Of a stretch of DNA of 64,000 nt, positions 1 to 12,559 are shown in pieces; position 1 is the first letter of the stretch, and each line of letters starts with the position of its first letter. Origin of the DNA: Heliopora coerulea (lineage: Eukaryota; Cnidaria; Anthozoa; Scleralcyonacea; Helioporidae); assembly GCA_030142905.1 (NCBI GenBank), contig JASJOG010000209.1, positions 374,501 through 438,500 on the forward strand, in the 5' to 3' direction. The translations under genes and the position numbers were made by a program. The notes under the pieces are model-generated. The model searched no databases. It was not told where the DNA came from and worked only from the letters and a program-made list of their open reading frames with translations.

Positions 1-1220
1 CCCTGTATAATTATTCAAGTTCTCTTAGTGACGTTGAACCCAGTCATATTTTTTACTTAATGTGAAACTTAATATTATGAGCAGGCATTTGCTGCATTAA
101 GAGCCCATTTGTGGACAACAGCTCAATAACATATTAAAGGGCAGCACTAGTCCCTTTCAGTTTTACTCATAACAAATGTAAGAGATTTTAATAGTAAGGG
201 GAAGACATGTTGGAGAGCTAGGGAGTTAACAACTTATCACCAAATCTGGCTAAGATAGGTTCTTTTAATCAGAGAAATTATGTAGCAACAGTGAGAATGA
301 AATTATTATTACTGCTCAGGTTTAAGATTAATTGATTGAGATACCACATGTTTTAACCCTTTAAACACAGTCAAGATGTCTCCATAACTGAAAATACATT
401 TTCAACTATGGTTTAGAAAGGAAGAAATTATAATGAAAATAATAGTTGATGTTGTGAAATATGTTTGCTATAACACTTAAAAATTTGGCTTACACAGCAG
501 TTCCAGACCTGTAGTAAATAACAGTTCAAGGCAGTTGCTATTCCCACTCAGTGAACTTCATGGCTTGCTCCAAACCTAGTATGCATGAAAACAAACATTT
601 GTCTATATCTTTAAAAATATGACAGTAAACCCTTAAATGAGAATGAGAGGTAGTCCATACTATAAGAAACATTTCAAGCAAAGATTTCCAATGCAATCAA
701 GTCACATGACTGTTATGGCTGCCACATTTCTACATTTCAATTTCAGTTGTTAAATTTTTGGAAATTGAACATCAATTATACTTTTTTGTAAGATTTAAAT
801 GTGGTACCCAACATGTTTGTTATTGATACATTGATGCAGAAAAGTGAAAATGATACAAATTCATGTTTGCCATAATCCCTGAGGATTTGCATCAAATTTT
901 TTTGAGTGAATTAAAAAAAAAATCCTTTAAAGAATAATTAAAAACCCACTTACTAATTAAATACCCTAATCCATCAATAATATACATGTCATCAACCATA
1001 TACTATAGTTGAATACAGTAGTTACATGACATTGTACGCTATTCTACATACCATCACACATACTCACATCACATGCACTAAATTTAATTATATCAAGTAG
1101 GCTATATTTTAACAAAGTGTACAAAAAAACAATACCTAAAAATTAATAAAAAGGTGGAGATGTTTTACAAAAGTCAGGAGGAACCTAATTACACTGCAAT
1201 TTAACCCAGCACAGCAGGCA
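1..1220. other. No gene recognised
   Basis: AT-rich sequence with no defensible reading frame. Parts (about 31-650) are similar to 13,785-14,700 in copy 2 of the duplication. Nothing else is seen. Confidence 0.5.
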
Positions 1221-1221
1221 C

Positions 1222-1325
1222 CTAATGTGCAGGAGGGTTTTGCATGATATCTTTCCAAGAAATCTTGTAAAGCAATATGGCTGTTGCATGTTCTAGGAGA
1301 CATTTTTGATGTACAAAATATGCCA
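1222..1325 (-). CDS. Possible last coding exon of an unknown gene
   Basis: Read on the minus strand, one frame gives about 33 residues of balanced composition (with a HQKCLLEHA stretch and an ILLYKISWKDI stretch) and then a TAG at 1,222-1,224. It lies about 1.2 kb downstream of the candidate first exon at 2,488-2,636, in the same direction. The acceptor side is weak: there are AG dinucleotides near 1,325-1,335 but no good pyrimidine tract. I do not recognise the protein. The region is absent from copy 2 of the duplication, so conservation cannot be used. It may be chance. Confidence 0.2.
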
Positions 1326-2487
1326 CCGCATGTCTTCATATCTTACAATATGTTTTATGAATTATTAGTCTTTGAAATACATGCACAGTAGAAAGTCAGA
1401 CAAAACATGGTGGCAAATATCCTTAGTTAACTACATTTTGAAATTTTTAAAGTACTTTTCCTTATATCGTGAATATTCTATATTGCATTTTTTGATAGAA
1501 ATAGAGGGTCTGCCTAAAAACTTAAAAGTAGGGGACATAAGCGTCCTTCCTTCCCACTCCCCTCTCCTCACATATCTCTGTCTGTATAATAACTTTTATA
1601 TGAACTCCACAACTGAGCAGATAACAAAAGAAAAGTCAGTGTGAAAACCTTTACTTGCAGCATAACTAAATAAAAACTAAAATTAATTTCACTTATAACA
1701 GCTACAGTAGAACTAAATGCCAACTTAACAGATAAAACTTCTTGTTAATAAAAAGAACTACTTCATATTTAAAAGAATTCATTGTATAATGAGACAGAGA
1801 CATGAAGACATGAGAATAACAAAACCACTAAAGACCAATGTGCATTCCTCGTATTCCATGAATACACTAACTGCAACAGATTCCAAATTTAAAATATCTC
1901 CAGTTCAATCATGAATACTTTGAAAAATGTGACTACCAAGTGCAATATCAAGTTAGCTTTGTTACACAAACATGTCATATAAACAGAACATAACTGCGGC
2001 ATAAATGCTCTGCACTGTATAAACTTTGGCATCCTCCTATGTAATGGTTATGCAAACAATTTATTTTCCACTCGCATCTTATTTTAAGAAGTCTGCTCAT
2101 TTACTTCAAATACATCTACCTTTTTCCATGTAATAAATTACCACAACAAAACAAGAAAGAAACTATATTTCTTTCCATTTAGTAACCGAAAGAAGCAAAA
2201 AATATCGTATTAATGCACACTGAAATGAAACTAAAACATATTTCACAAAATTATCACAAAACTGAAGCTAAAAAGAATTTAAAATAATGAATAATCGGAA
2301 ATACGATTGACTTCATGGGGAAATGCTGCTCAAGAGGAAACTTTACATCAACTTTCGTCATTCGTGTCAATACCCAATCAATCTTTTTCATTTAATAAGT
2401 TTAATGCGATTATCTATGAGGGGAATTTGTCTACTCTGTGTGTAAAAAACCCCAAAAATTCTCTGTTAGTGAGTCTGATTTACCAAC

Positions 2488-2636
2488 CTGTACTACGATA
2501 TTTGTCTAACCAGAAATCGCTCTCAGTGATACTGATTCCATGTCTTCCTACCAAACGTTGTCTCCCGTTTCGCCAATTTTATAATAGACATTAAATATGT
2601 ATGATATGCAGTCAATCTCGCGTTAGCTGTATCCAT
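2488..2636 (-). pseudogene. Degraded paralogue of the candidate first exon at 15,297-15,446
   Basis: On the minus strand an ATG at 2,634-2,636 lies just downstream of the CRE/YY1-like block, as in copy 2. The translation can be matched to the copy-2 exon only by changing frame partway: an ID..S.I.N start in one frame, then a GR..L.G..G(I/V)..(S/D)DF.LD end in another. The second frame ends near a CAG|GTTGGTAAA donor-like site at about 2,480-2,490. The shared residues across a frame change suggest a once-coding exon that has lost its frame. The protein family is not recognised. Confidence 0.33.
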
Positions 2637-2664
2637 GTCAATAGCCAACGTTTTAAGTTCTTCC

Positions 2665-2696
2665 AATATGGCCGCTATGAAGCATCATGACGTCAT
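2665..2696. promoter_or_regulatory. CRE + YY1-like promoter block, copy 1
   Basis: AATATGGCCGC at 2,665-2,675 (YY1-like core) is followed by the full palindromic CRE ATGACGTCAT at 2,687-2,696. The same pair, more tightly packed, sits at the equivalent place in copy 2 (15,481-15,502), while surrounding sequence has diverged more. Candidate exons flank it on both strands (minus 2,636, plus 3,067), so it may be bidirectional. CREB/ATF and YY1 binding is inferred from motif alone. Confidence 0.45.
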
Positions 2697-3066
2697 GTGA
2701 AAACCATCAATACAAGCGCCTCTTTAAGGTTCTTCCACGCGACGCGATTGTTTCATACCATTCTACATCCCTTCATCGCAATTAGCGCATAACCTTAAAA
2801 ATAGCCGGACAGTCGATAACCATTTACATTCGAGAGCAAACATGTATATGCTTTGCTTTTTTGACCTTGTTATTTCAAAACCCCAGCCGGACCTTTGGTG
2901 GATTGTCTCTCAACTTGTCAACAATTGGGGATACGACAGCAGAAACTTAATATTCTGCCTTCTCAACTTTATCAACGATAGGGAAGATAAGTCAACGAAA
3001 GTTTTATCAATTGACAGTTCAATATGAGAAGAGACGCTAAGTTCGAAAATTAAAATCGTTCTAAAA

Positions 3067-3277
3067 ATGGCCGAAATTCTAATATGGGACATCACTTTCA
3101 GTTGGGAGAGCAAAGTTTTGGAAAGAAATTGTGATTGTCATCATCAATTCATCTACTTTTTTACGAAAGAAAAGTTTGGCTTTGAACTTTTCAGAGAAAG
3201 TTCAGAGATGTATAACTGCACGATCAGCTTAAATTCACCACATTCAAAACCTTTTTCATTATTTGACTTCGTCGAAG
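3067..3277 (+). CDS. Candidate first coding exon on the plus strand, unknown protein
   Basis: An ATG in good context (A at -3, G at +4) opens about 70 codons beginning MAEILIWDITFSWESKVLER and ending at a consensus donor AAG|GTAAGG (cut after 3,277); without splicing the frame stops at 3,288. It lies about 370 bp from the CRE/YY1-like block, pointing away from it. Composition is unbiased with several Cys, His and aromatic residues; no signal peptide, membrane segment or known motif is seen. I found no counterpart in copy 2, so coding is supported only by start context, length and donor. Downstream exons were not identified. Confidence 0.33.
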
Positions 3278-3658
3278 GTAAGGCATGATAAATTTTGATT
3301 TAGTTAAAACAATTTTCGGTTAGTTTTGTTTTGTAAAGATGTGCGGTAGTTTCGCAAAATTAGATTACTCTACGCTCCACGATACAACTGAGACTAATGA
3401 AAATCAGTAACTTGATATGAACTTATTGCGAAAGTGTAGTACTATTGCGCAACATCTGATTATGTAACATCACAAAATTGAAATAGCTATGCCAGTAAAT
3501 AAAACCTACTAAAAGGAACTAAAAACAAAAATAAAACTGAAGTACAAAACTAGCAATATTGAGGAATTATAAATGTAGTACTGTGGTGATTGAGTAACAG
3601 CTTATCACTTCACCATTCAGTGGTAACAAAAACCAACATTAAAAATTATAAAATACCT

Positions 3659-4223
3659 ACCATAACTTTAATATGAATAATAATGCCCAGCAGATTGTGC
3701 GAAGTATCGCCATATGTAAACATTAACAGTTGCATAAACAAAGAAGGCTAGAAGAGTTTTAAAACATATTTATTGGCTGACGTTTCGTCGCTACAAGCAA
3801 CATCTTCAGAGTGGAGATTCTTTTTCCGACTTCAAAATATTATCCTCGTCGCCTTCTGTTTCTGAACTACTCCTTAAAGAAAGTCTTATAATTAATAAAT
3901 TAAATCCAATTCTTAACGGGAATATTGGTTCGATGCCTCTTTCCCTCTTCTGATAACACCTTACTGCTGTCTCCCGTCAATTTCCGTTACTGTTGTAAAT
4001 ATGTCATCTTAATTGTTATTCGATACTGTTTGTTAATATAAATTTATCTCGTTGTAATCCCTGATCTCCACTCTGAAGATGTTGCTTGTAGCGACGAAAC
4101 GTCAGTCAATAAATATGTTTTAAAACTCTTCTAGCCTTCTTTGTTTATGCAACTGTTAATGTTTACATATGGCGATACTTCGCACAATCTGCTGGGCATT
4201 ATTATTCATATTAAAGTTACGGT
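3659..4223. repeat. 160-bp inverted repeat of the PLE terminus
   Basis: Arms 3,659-3,818 and 4,064-4,223 are near-perfect inverted complements around a loop of about 245 bp. PLE copies often carry inverted or tandem partial terminal copies, so this fits the family. Each arm includes the hammerhead-like motif. Confidence 0.85.
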
Positions 4224-4255
4224 TTCCGCCTGGACAATCACTCGTAGACATTTTG
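3663..4255 (+). mobile_element. 5'-truncated Penelope-like retroelement (3' end and inverted terminal part)
   Basis: The insertion is bracketed by a 13-bp direct repeat AAAATACCTACCA (3,650-3,662 and 4,256-4,268). The equivalent place in copy 2 (about 18,770-18,800) lacks it and acts as an empty site. From about 3,858 to the TGA at 3,951 one frame gives the end of a PLE GIY-YIG protein (ELLLKESLI followed by NKLNP.LN, then a PLSLF end). A second PLE end with the same protein tail is at 61,590-61,672. The first 160 bp are the inverted complement of the last 160 bp. PLEs copy themselves by RT and GIY-YIG nuclease; only the tail is present here. Confidence 0.75.
4073..4103 (+). ncRNA. Hammerhead-ribozyme-like core in the PLE end
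   Basis: The order is CTGAAGA (4,073-4,079, fitting CUGANGA), one T, a hairpin GTTGC/TTGTA/GCGAC (4,081-4,095), then GAAAC and GTC (4,096-4,103). That is the hammerhead core order CUGANGA - stem II - GAAA. An inverted copy is at about 3,780-3,810. Hammerheads are known in PLE terminal regions; self-cleavage here is inferred, and stems I and III were not fully traced. Confidence 0.45.
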
Positions 4256-4269
4256 AAAATACCTACCAA

Positions 4270-7200
4270 CAGTACCAATAATGTTTTAAAAGTGTTTCAA
4301 TTGTTTAGTTCGACTACGATAAAAAGTCTATATAAATGTCTAGAATCTCTCGCCACCGTCTCAGTAAACGTTAAATTACAAAACGTCAGCTTTCTAAAAG
4401 TTGTTGCTTAGTGTCTCGTATCTAATTAAGTTAGTCGTGATACATTATGATCGATCGCGTTTTAGAATACATATTATACATTTCGAAATCAGGGTGTATT
4501 TCAGATGTGCAGTAATGGTTATTTTTAAACCCTTGTCAAAATATTAATATCCCAAAACGTGATCTCTTAATGCCACAAATGATAGTTGATCCACAAACGT
4601 TGTCTTATTTCATGTTTTATGAGCATGAAGATTCTGTATTAAAAGAGATCACACGAAATAGACAATAGTATTTCACCATTAAAGAAATTCAATACATTTC
4701 TCTGTTAATCGATGAGAATTTGTTTGGACAGAAACATTGGCATAAGAAGCTGGGGAAGATGGGTGCTTCAGCCCCCTCATTCATTTAAAAGCGAGGGCTT
4801 AGGTACCCCCTAACCAAAATGGGACAAGTTTCGAAAAAGTAGTTTCTTATCGTCACAGGTTCGAAAGCAGCATACGAAATTTTAGACCGGTAGTCAGTTT
4901 AGCTAGACCGCAATACATGAGCGAAAATTTGAGTTACAAAGTTTGAACCTGCTGTTGGAAATAATAAAACTTTTAACCAATGAATCCAAATTATCTAATT
5001 AAAATACAGCACAGCCATCTCTGAGGCTACATAAACTGTATAGGTTAGACATCTAGTTTAACTGCTTATAAGCACTGCGTCTGAAAAACAAAATCCTTAA
5101 ATGTAGAAAATAGCATACTTTCAATGAAAAGGGGACTCATCAACAGTGAACAAATAATAGTAATATGAGTAGACAGATGACTTTGACTGCATTCTAAAAG
5201 GCTTTAAAGATCTGTTATTCTTCCTTGGGGAAATGTTGTAGTATGTTGACTTTAGCCCCCCTCCTCCAAAATCAAAATCCTTCCTATGCCACTGGACAGA
5301 ACAGTGTATGCTTTCCTTTAAAATTATGCAATGCTGTTCATGTTTTCTAGGAGCGTTTAATTATAAAAAATGGCCATGGGTCTGGAGCCCCTCTTTGGTT
5401 AAAATTTTAGTCAGGGGTGAGTCAAGGCTTCAGGTTCTGCAAGATACGTTAAAATTGATCATCTGGATTTTTCAAACCCCCGTCTATTAGCGTTTTTCTG
5501 TCATATTTTTCCCCTTTGCTTGTGGGAAAGAGGATTTAAGGGGTAGCATAGTCGTATTTCTCCCTCCCAAAACCTAGCCATGTTTTTTCTAACGATGATT
5601 TAAGTCTTTTCAAAGTTACTTTCTATTTTTATAATCAAAACATAATCAATTGTTTCTCTTAGGATACGATTACCAGTGGCTAATTAATTTTTGTAAAAAC
5701 AGGAGTTTTGCGATTAATCAAATTACGGATATAAAGAAGGATCTTTTCAATTAAACATCAAAGCTTACATATGTCGAACTACTTGAACTAATCGCTACAT
5801 TCTTTCTAGGCATGAATGGGGATCATTATGGATTCTTGTGTATCTAATACGACCTTTTAATTTTTGTTCGTGTCACGGGGGTAAAAGATTTCATTCGCCG
5901 CCATATAAATCTTTCAAATTTACATTTGATAGTTGCCCTGGATTATGAATACCCTTAGTTTAAAATTACCAAATACAAAATTTGACTTTCTGGAAATGCA
6001 AATATTGCTTTTCCAAAATCTTTAGATGATAAGAACTTCAGTCACGTTTTCAACAACTCGAGGTAATACTTTCTGTTTCCGTCATTTCGAAGAACATTTA
6101 ATATTGCTTAACGGATATAATTATTACGCCATTTCCAAAAATTTTCGAACATGCGAGAAGTTACCTCGAAAGATTTTCAATTTTTTAAGAATTGAACACG
6201 TACTTTAAGCGAGTTTTGAGTGTAAGCTGACGCGATCATGATAGGAATTCGTATCCTGATTACGGACACGTTTCTTTTGTTTCCACTTACGCGGTTTCCA
6301 TTGTGATTTTTGAGTCTTTTAAAGATAATTTACATGTAACTGCATACGAATCCGTATACGGCAATGACATGATCACTACATGATCCAATTCTTAAAATCG
6401 TGTCCGCATGCCGTGTCCACATCCGTCTCCGCATATGTACATAAGGGAACACACCTTATATGTTAAGTTATTGCTATTTTAGCCGCATCCGCACCCGTAT
6501 CACTATCCATACAAATGGAAATGTAGCTGTAGCAGATGTTTTAGTAATTCCATCAGATTAATCTTTATCTGGACTGCAATGAGACGGATTGTCAATGATT
6601 GGAACACTTGAAGAATTGTTTACCACTACTAGCTCTGCAGTTTATAATTTACAGTACATGACAAGTTTAGTTTCTCTATAGGATTATACACGTGTGAATT
6701 TGCAATGTCTTTCAAACTTTTGTTTTCTCTCGTCAAAGGTTTTACAAGATAAATCGATATACTCCTGTTGCTATGGCTGCAGACATAAGTATCTTCCCAT
6801 ATCCCGCAATGGTTTTTTAAGAAAATTTGTCGACTCTTTAAGCTTTTGTTTCTTTTCGATACAGTTTTACTCCTATTTTCAAACAGATATTAAAATTACT
6901 TGTTAGGGTTCATCGTTCACTCTGGCGCTACTGCCCCTTTGTAACTTTGTTAAGCTTTACTAATGATGTAACATCGTTTATTACACTCGTGACCATTCAT
7001 TAGCCATTCGTTAATGAATGATTATAGTGCACACCAAATTAATTCAAAGTTCTCAACTACTAGTATAACAGGCTGTTATCGTCATCATTTTACAAACTTG
7101 TTGGCTTCGCAATGAATGTAAGGAGACAGAATACGGCCGAGCGGCATAATTCAACTTAACAAAGATAGAAATGAGACTTATTAAGAGCTACTGTTATTCT

Positions 7201-8120
7201 TTGCGATAGAGGATTTCCTGGTAAATTCTTTCTATAAGGCAGATAACGTCCTAGCAATCAGACCAAAAAATTTTAAAAGCTGTAGTAAGACTGTTAACAT
7301 AAGCTGAGTAATTAGACTTTTGATGAATTTTAATACGGCAATGCATTGTATTGTACACCATGCTAAACACAAGTGCCAAGCAAGTCAAAATCTTCCAATA
7401 GTTAAAACAACAAAAAATTTATACCCATCATAACTACATGAATGCTGTCGGTACTTACTTTAAAATTAGCTAACGTTTGTTTACGCTTGTTTGTTATTTT
7501 TATCGTTTTTTTACCTTGCGCACAATTAATAGAAATGTACAAGTAACCATCAGACCAAATATCGTACGGTCAATTTTTCTAAATTCCCGTATTTAAAAAA
7601 TTCCAATAATAAATACCCCAACCAAGCAGCAGGCGTGGGCTAATCGAAGTAATCAGAAGATATAGTTTAAAAGGCTGGGAGTATAACAATTGAGTTTTTA
7701 TCGAAGTTGGCACAAAAAAATCCTCTTAATCATGAAGTACATAGCCTAGACATGCAATCCACTATTAACAGTACATGCCTCCATATATCCTTGAGAAAAT
7801 CGTGTTCAACACGGTACATCTAGCCCAGTATGAACAGGCACACCGTCGATTTTAATGAACTGAGGAAAACGATGCGTCAAGTTTAATGGACCGGAACTGA
7901 TACCTTGTAAAACTATTCCTGAGGTAAGCGTGGATGTTGCTAAATTTATCAGGTAATTAAATGTATATAATACTCATACTATTTATACTTTTTCCGACTA
8001 TTAACAAATCCATGTTGAAAATAGAATTTTAGGTGCTGCATTGAGTAACTTCGCGTTAGCTCACTTTCGATTTGCGCTTCAACAACAGTTATACAAATCT
8101 CCAAGTGTCGACATTCTTAG
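4270..8120. other. No gene recognised (duplicated non-coding block)
   Basis: Similar in order to 19,400-19,880 and 30,215-32,250. Short open frames (for example 4,169-4,411 and 6,694-6,906) are not preserved between copies. No RNA gene or element is seen. Confidence 0.5.
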
Positions 8121-8125
8121 ATATA

Positions 8126-8524
8126 TATGGGAAAGCACAGTTGGCGAATGCACCTAGCGCTTTGCTTCTCACTGTTGAGGCTCCAACTTAAGCCTGATCT
8201 TACCCGTGGTTACAAGTTGGATGGATGACCTCCTACTGGTAACCACGTGTTGAGTCTCTAGCTTGGGTCTCATGTGAGTGGAGTTGTAGTTGTTTTCTGA
8301 TGTGCTTCGAGGGTTTTTTCTCAGGGTACTCCTGTTTTTCCTCCTCATTGAAATTAACCCTTACATCATAGCTGTGCTTCGTGGACAAGTATGGGTCGAA
8401 TGGTGGCTATCAGAGGAGCCTTTAATACCCTTTGGACACGACCACGTTGATCTGCGCCCTTCGTAATTTATCATAGCGGCTGCTAGTAAGGATGATTAGC
8501 TGTCCCCCCCCCGCCCTTTTATTC
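8126..8524 (+). mobile_element. 5S-rRNA-derived SINE
   Basis: The stretch 8,191-8,247 resembles the 3' half of 5S rRNA (GTGGTTACAAGTTGGATGG, then a GATGACC-type turn and a pairing GTAACCACG). A body follows with a GGTACTCCTGTTTTTCCTCC-type core near 8,325-8,345, then a C-rich tail at about 8,505-8,520. In copy 2 the flanks (TAGACATT... and ...GATTGCACATAC) are joined directly at about 32,232, so this is an insertion in copy 1 after the duplication. SINEs are moved by LINE machinery; transcription would use the 5S internal promoter. The same core occurs in the tRNA-SINE at 59,970-60,266. Confidence 0.6.
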
Positions 8525-8529
8525 CCCGT

Positions 8530-11500
8530 TGCGATTGCACATACGCTATCGCAGTTCATTAATGAGAACTCTACTATGGTGGTATCATATTTTTATATGC
8601 TGCTCGGAAGATAATGGTTGTGGTTGAAGAATGTGGTCAATGACCATCACCTTATTCTAGTTTAGTTCTGGGAAAGACTGTCTCTGGTGAGGACTGATGT
8701 TTCTCCGACTGTAATACTGCAGTTAAACATTGGCAAATTTTCCCTTGCCAAGTTTGCGAACTCAAAAGCTGGCATAACCAGGCTTTGAACTACGAACCTT
8801 CTTTGTGCGTACGGCAATCAGGGAAAATTTCACGGACGGTCATGTACTACATTTGATTCTGTGCGAGGAAGTAAGAGTTTGTCGTTCATATTTTTGGCAA
8901 CTATAAAAGTCATGAGATTTGAACACAAGAATATATAGAGAACAGAGCATAACAAAAAAAGTACGTGTTAAAATCTGGTCCTTATCAACTACTCTAAATT
9001 TTGAAAACAGGAGCTTCGGGCTATCATCTTCAGTGGTGTCAAACGCCAAAAAAATTGTCTTCAAATGTGAAACCCATTTCTATTTTCTGTCCACCCCAAA
9101 TAAAGGAATACTGGTATGCACGTATGCATGAGTAAATAACAATTGTCAAGGATATTTACCGGTTAAAACCGTAGTTATCATACAAATGAGTTAGAAAAGT
9201 TAATGGAAGTTTTATGGAGTCTACGAAGCTTACGATTCATGTGGAGAGTGTTTTCTAGTTTCGCCGATTTGTGTGCCATTTGGGCGGCTTTTGTTGAACA
9301 AAAATATCTACGTTTCTCAATCCCAGCAAAGCGTCTCTGTTGATAAACAACCAGTTTAAACTACAAAATAACCTTTTATTCTTTTAAATCTTTCAAGCCA
9401 GAGACGTACTAACGGACATCAACGTATCAAAGCAATTACAGTGTCGTCCCAGTTGTTGTCACTAGACATTCCCAGGTTCGACACTTCTCATATTTGTACG
9501 CTTCCACTTGACTGAAGGATTTCTCTGAGTTCATTTCGAGTGTGCTAGATCATGGTTTCTCTTGCTGTAATATTTCTTTAAAAATTGGTGAAAAAAACAC
9601 CTCTTGTCTTCAATGTAGATTTATGGTCATCACAGTGACACATGATGGCTTTAATCTACTTGCACTCGTATATGTAACGTCCCTTAAAGTTAGAAATTTT
9701 AGCCTGGTTTTCTTTCTTGACAATCATTTCAAATGGTGTACTTCGCACTTCTTTCCAACAGCATTACCTTCAAATATTAAAAAATTCTATTATTAAAAAA
9801 TAATTATTACAGGCTTTAAGCTTATTGATCTACATTTAAAAATCTCTCCAGACAATGATGACAAGTTTCTCTAAACAATAGCGCAAGTTAGTCATGGATA
9901 AAATATAAAGGGAGAACAAAAATCATCTGAATTGTCCTCCTGCCACAGTATTTCCGTATAGTAACAATGGTTTCAAATAACTTTGCAAATATCGTTTGTT
10001 TTCCACGTAGTCATTAATCCTTAATAGTCAAAAATGACCAGAATCATTTTTAGCCAATGATTAACGACTGGTTCCCCCTTTGATGTTTCCGAAATTTTTG
10101 GAGGGTAATACTCACCATTTTCACAAATATTCTAACGTTGAGTAAATACGGTAGTCGATGTTGTGATATATCGGTTCATCGATGGGTCACGACAAAAATA
10201 TAATTAAGTAATTTTTTGGCTAGTTTATGATAACTTTTCGTTTTACCAAAGACTGACAAATTTGGATTCAAATTTTTAAGCAATACAATTGCAAGTGGTG
10301 AATGCCTTATTTCAATTTGGCAGAAAACAAACAAATTGTCTTCCGGACAAAGGGGTCATGGAATTTACATGTTAGGATAACAAAGAAATTTTACGTCTAG
10401 CACAGGATGTGTAATTTCATGCTAAACGCCAAGAGGTACTGTTAATTAATTGCAATGATATACAAGCTTTCTCAATCGCAGTGCTCCTTTCATGAGTTGA
10501 CATCACCGACATTTGATTAACATATCAAACAAATCTAAACATCTAATAAACAAACAGTTTCACTGCAGAACGATAAACGCCATTACTCACCACTTTAGTT
10601 CTTACAAATCACACCAACTTAACAGACCTTTCTCGCCTTAGCTCTAATGCCGACAGCCTCTCCAGATCGTGGTCCGACTACATATTTTCTTATACTACCA
10701 GCAGTTTGTCCACTCAGACGTAGACTTGAATCGATTGCTTCGTGGGTAATGAAGCAAATGCATCCCACTTTAAAAACTTAATAAACTACTCACCTTTTAC
10801 GTATTCCTCCATTAATATGGCTCTGATGCCTTTAAAGGAGACGTTACCAGTATGATGAATGAAACATCAGAAATTGGACTAATGACGACTAGTTCGCTCT
10901 TGAGGCATCTCGCTCATTCCGTCTGTCCATACATAAACAATTAAAAATCTCAGTCTCAAGTTTCCAAGCACGGGGCCAGAAGGTTCTCTCGGACAGTTTA
11001 GGGCCGAGTACCACCTATACGTCGGGAATAAAAAGACACACTTAAAGGACGCTGAAAATTTTGATAAATAGGCCTGAAAACGAGGATGAATCATATGTTG
11101 CAGCAACGTTTTTACGTCACAGATTTTTTTACATGCATATCTTTCAAAACGGGACGTCCCATCAACGGAATGAGACAAGTGTGACCAACGACATTTTCCT
11201 TCATTTAACACTTCTTTTAAAAGAAGGCCAAGTAAATTTTCCGCTAAGATACTGTTGACAAACAAATGGCTCTAAACTCAATATAAGAAAATAAGTTTTA
11301 TGTCTATCCCTTTTTTTTTCTTCTCTATTTTTGAGTGACGTGTAAGTTTGTACTTGCAATAGTGAACGATAGAATGTGGTTATTTAGTCGTATGAAGAAG
11401 CCTATTTGAAATAATAAATGGTTCTTGGTTGAAAATCTTAAATGTGTAGTCGAATATTGAAGTATAGTTCCAGTTGCGACGTAGTGGTGTCGTGAGAAGA

Positions 11501-12340
11501 GAATTCCAAAGACATGGAATTTGCACACTAATATGTCGTCGATACAACAGTTGAAGAAAGCCAAACATCTTATCAAAAGAGGTTCTTCGAGATTATTAGC
11601 AAAGTTTGCTATTGCTATGGCCGAATGTAAAACGGATAAATCGAAAGTGACAGCGATTCTCCAGTTTGTTGACGAATAAGGCAAGAAACGTTGGTAACTC
11701 TTCATAAATGAAGAACTAGCTGCGACAAAGGGAAAGATCTTAAGGCAGCGAAGTACTACGGCATGGAGTTTGACAGGCAATAGGATATTACGGGAACGAT
11801 CGTCTCCGGTAACATGTCGTTATCGAATGATTGAGAATTGCTGAAGTGAGATATCGTTTTGTACCATTTGTGGACAACTAGAAAAGCACTTTTGCGACAA
11901 TTTGCTGCACAATAAAGCAAAATGAACATTTCCAATCAAATCTGCAAAAAGCAACATTTGTTCTCTACGAAACAGACATACAGTATTATCGACAAAGGAC
12001 GCAATCGCATAACAAAAAACATCGCCATGATTTATGGAGAGGACAACAACTTCAAGCCGCTTCCCCAACGTAAACAATTTTTCCACCGTTAATAACAAAA
12101 ACATTGTCGTAATGTATGCCTGATTTTTGTCATTGTAGATATATTTCAGCATTATTACATCTATCAAGTTACTCACGCATACAATGTATTTTTATATGAT
12201 CTTTTCATATTTCTCATTATTTATCGCCCGTTGAAGGGTACAGCTGTGGTAGCTGAAAGGTCTAATGGAAAACATTTGGTCTGAGAACGCTGAACCAATA
12301 TCCTTAATACCGTACGTATTTACTTCACCGTGCTTTCTGT
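8530..12340. other. No gene recognised (duplicated non-coding block)
   Basis: Matches 32,235-33,130 and then 51,990-57,750 in copy 2. Short open reading frames on both strands are disrupted by indels in the other copy, so none is called. No RNA gene is seen. Confidence 0.5.
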
Positions 12341-12360
12341 TCATTATTAAATTACTGTAT

Positions 12361-12520
12361 TGTAGTAGCAGCAGTTACAGTATATAGTAGCAGCAGTTAC
12401 AGTATATAGTAGTACAAGTAGCACAACCAGTAAAAGTTGTAGTTATGGTAGTGTGATTCTGGTGTTAGCAGTGGTGTGATGGTAGTAGCGGTTGTAGTAG
12501 TAATAATAATAATATACTGG
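12361..12520. repeat. AGT/GTA-rich simple repeat with a short tandem unit
   Basis: A 23-bp-type unit containing TAGTAGCAGCAGTTACAGTA is repeated twice (12,362-12,410), followed by imperfect GTAGTAGT/TAATAA runs. The counterpart in copy 2 is at 57,780-57,915. Confidence 0.7.
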
Positions 12521-12559
12521 GCACCCAAAGAAGGTAAGACGCCTTCCACTGTCTTTAAC

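Noticed and set aside
8500..8520. C-rich run as a G-quadruplex or regulatory element
   Set aside because: It is a single homopolymer-like tail at the 3' side of the 5S-SINE.
10879..11265. 128-codon minus-strand open frame
   Set aside because: The copy-2 counterpart (about 54,000-54,320) has indels not divisible by three and stops; no recognisable motif.
11325..11780. 151-codon minus-strand open frame
   Set aside because: Similarity to 54,270-54,900 exists at the DNA level, but the frame is not kept, so it looks like shared non-coding DNA.
12340..12540. CRISPR-like direct repeats
   Set aside because: The two short repeats are part of a simple AGT-rich run, without spacers; the window is eukaryotic.
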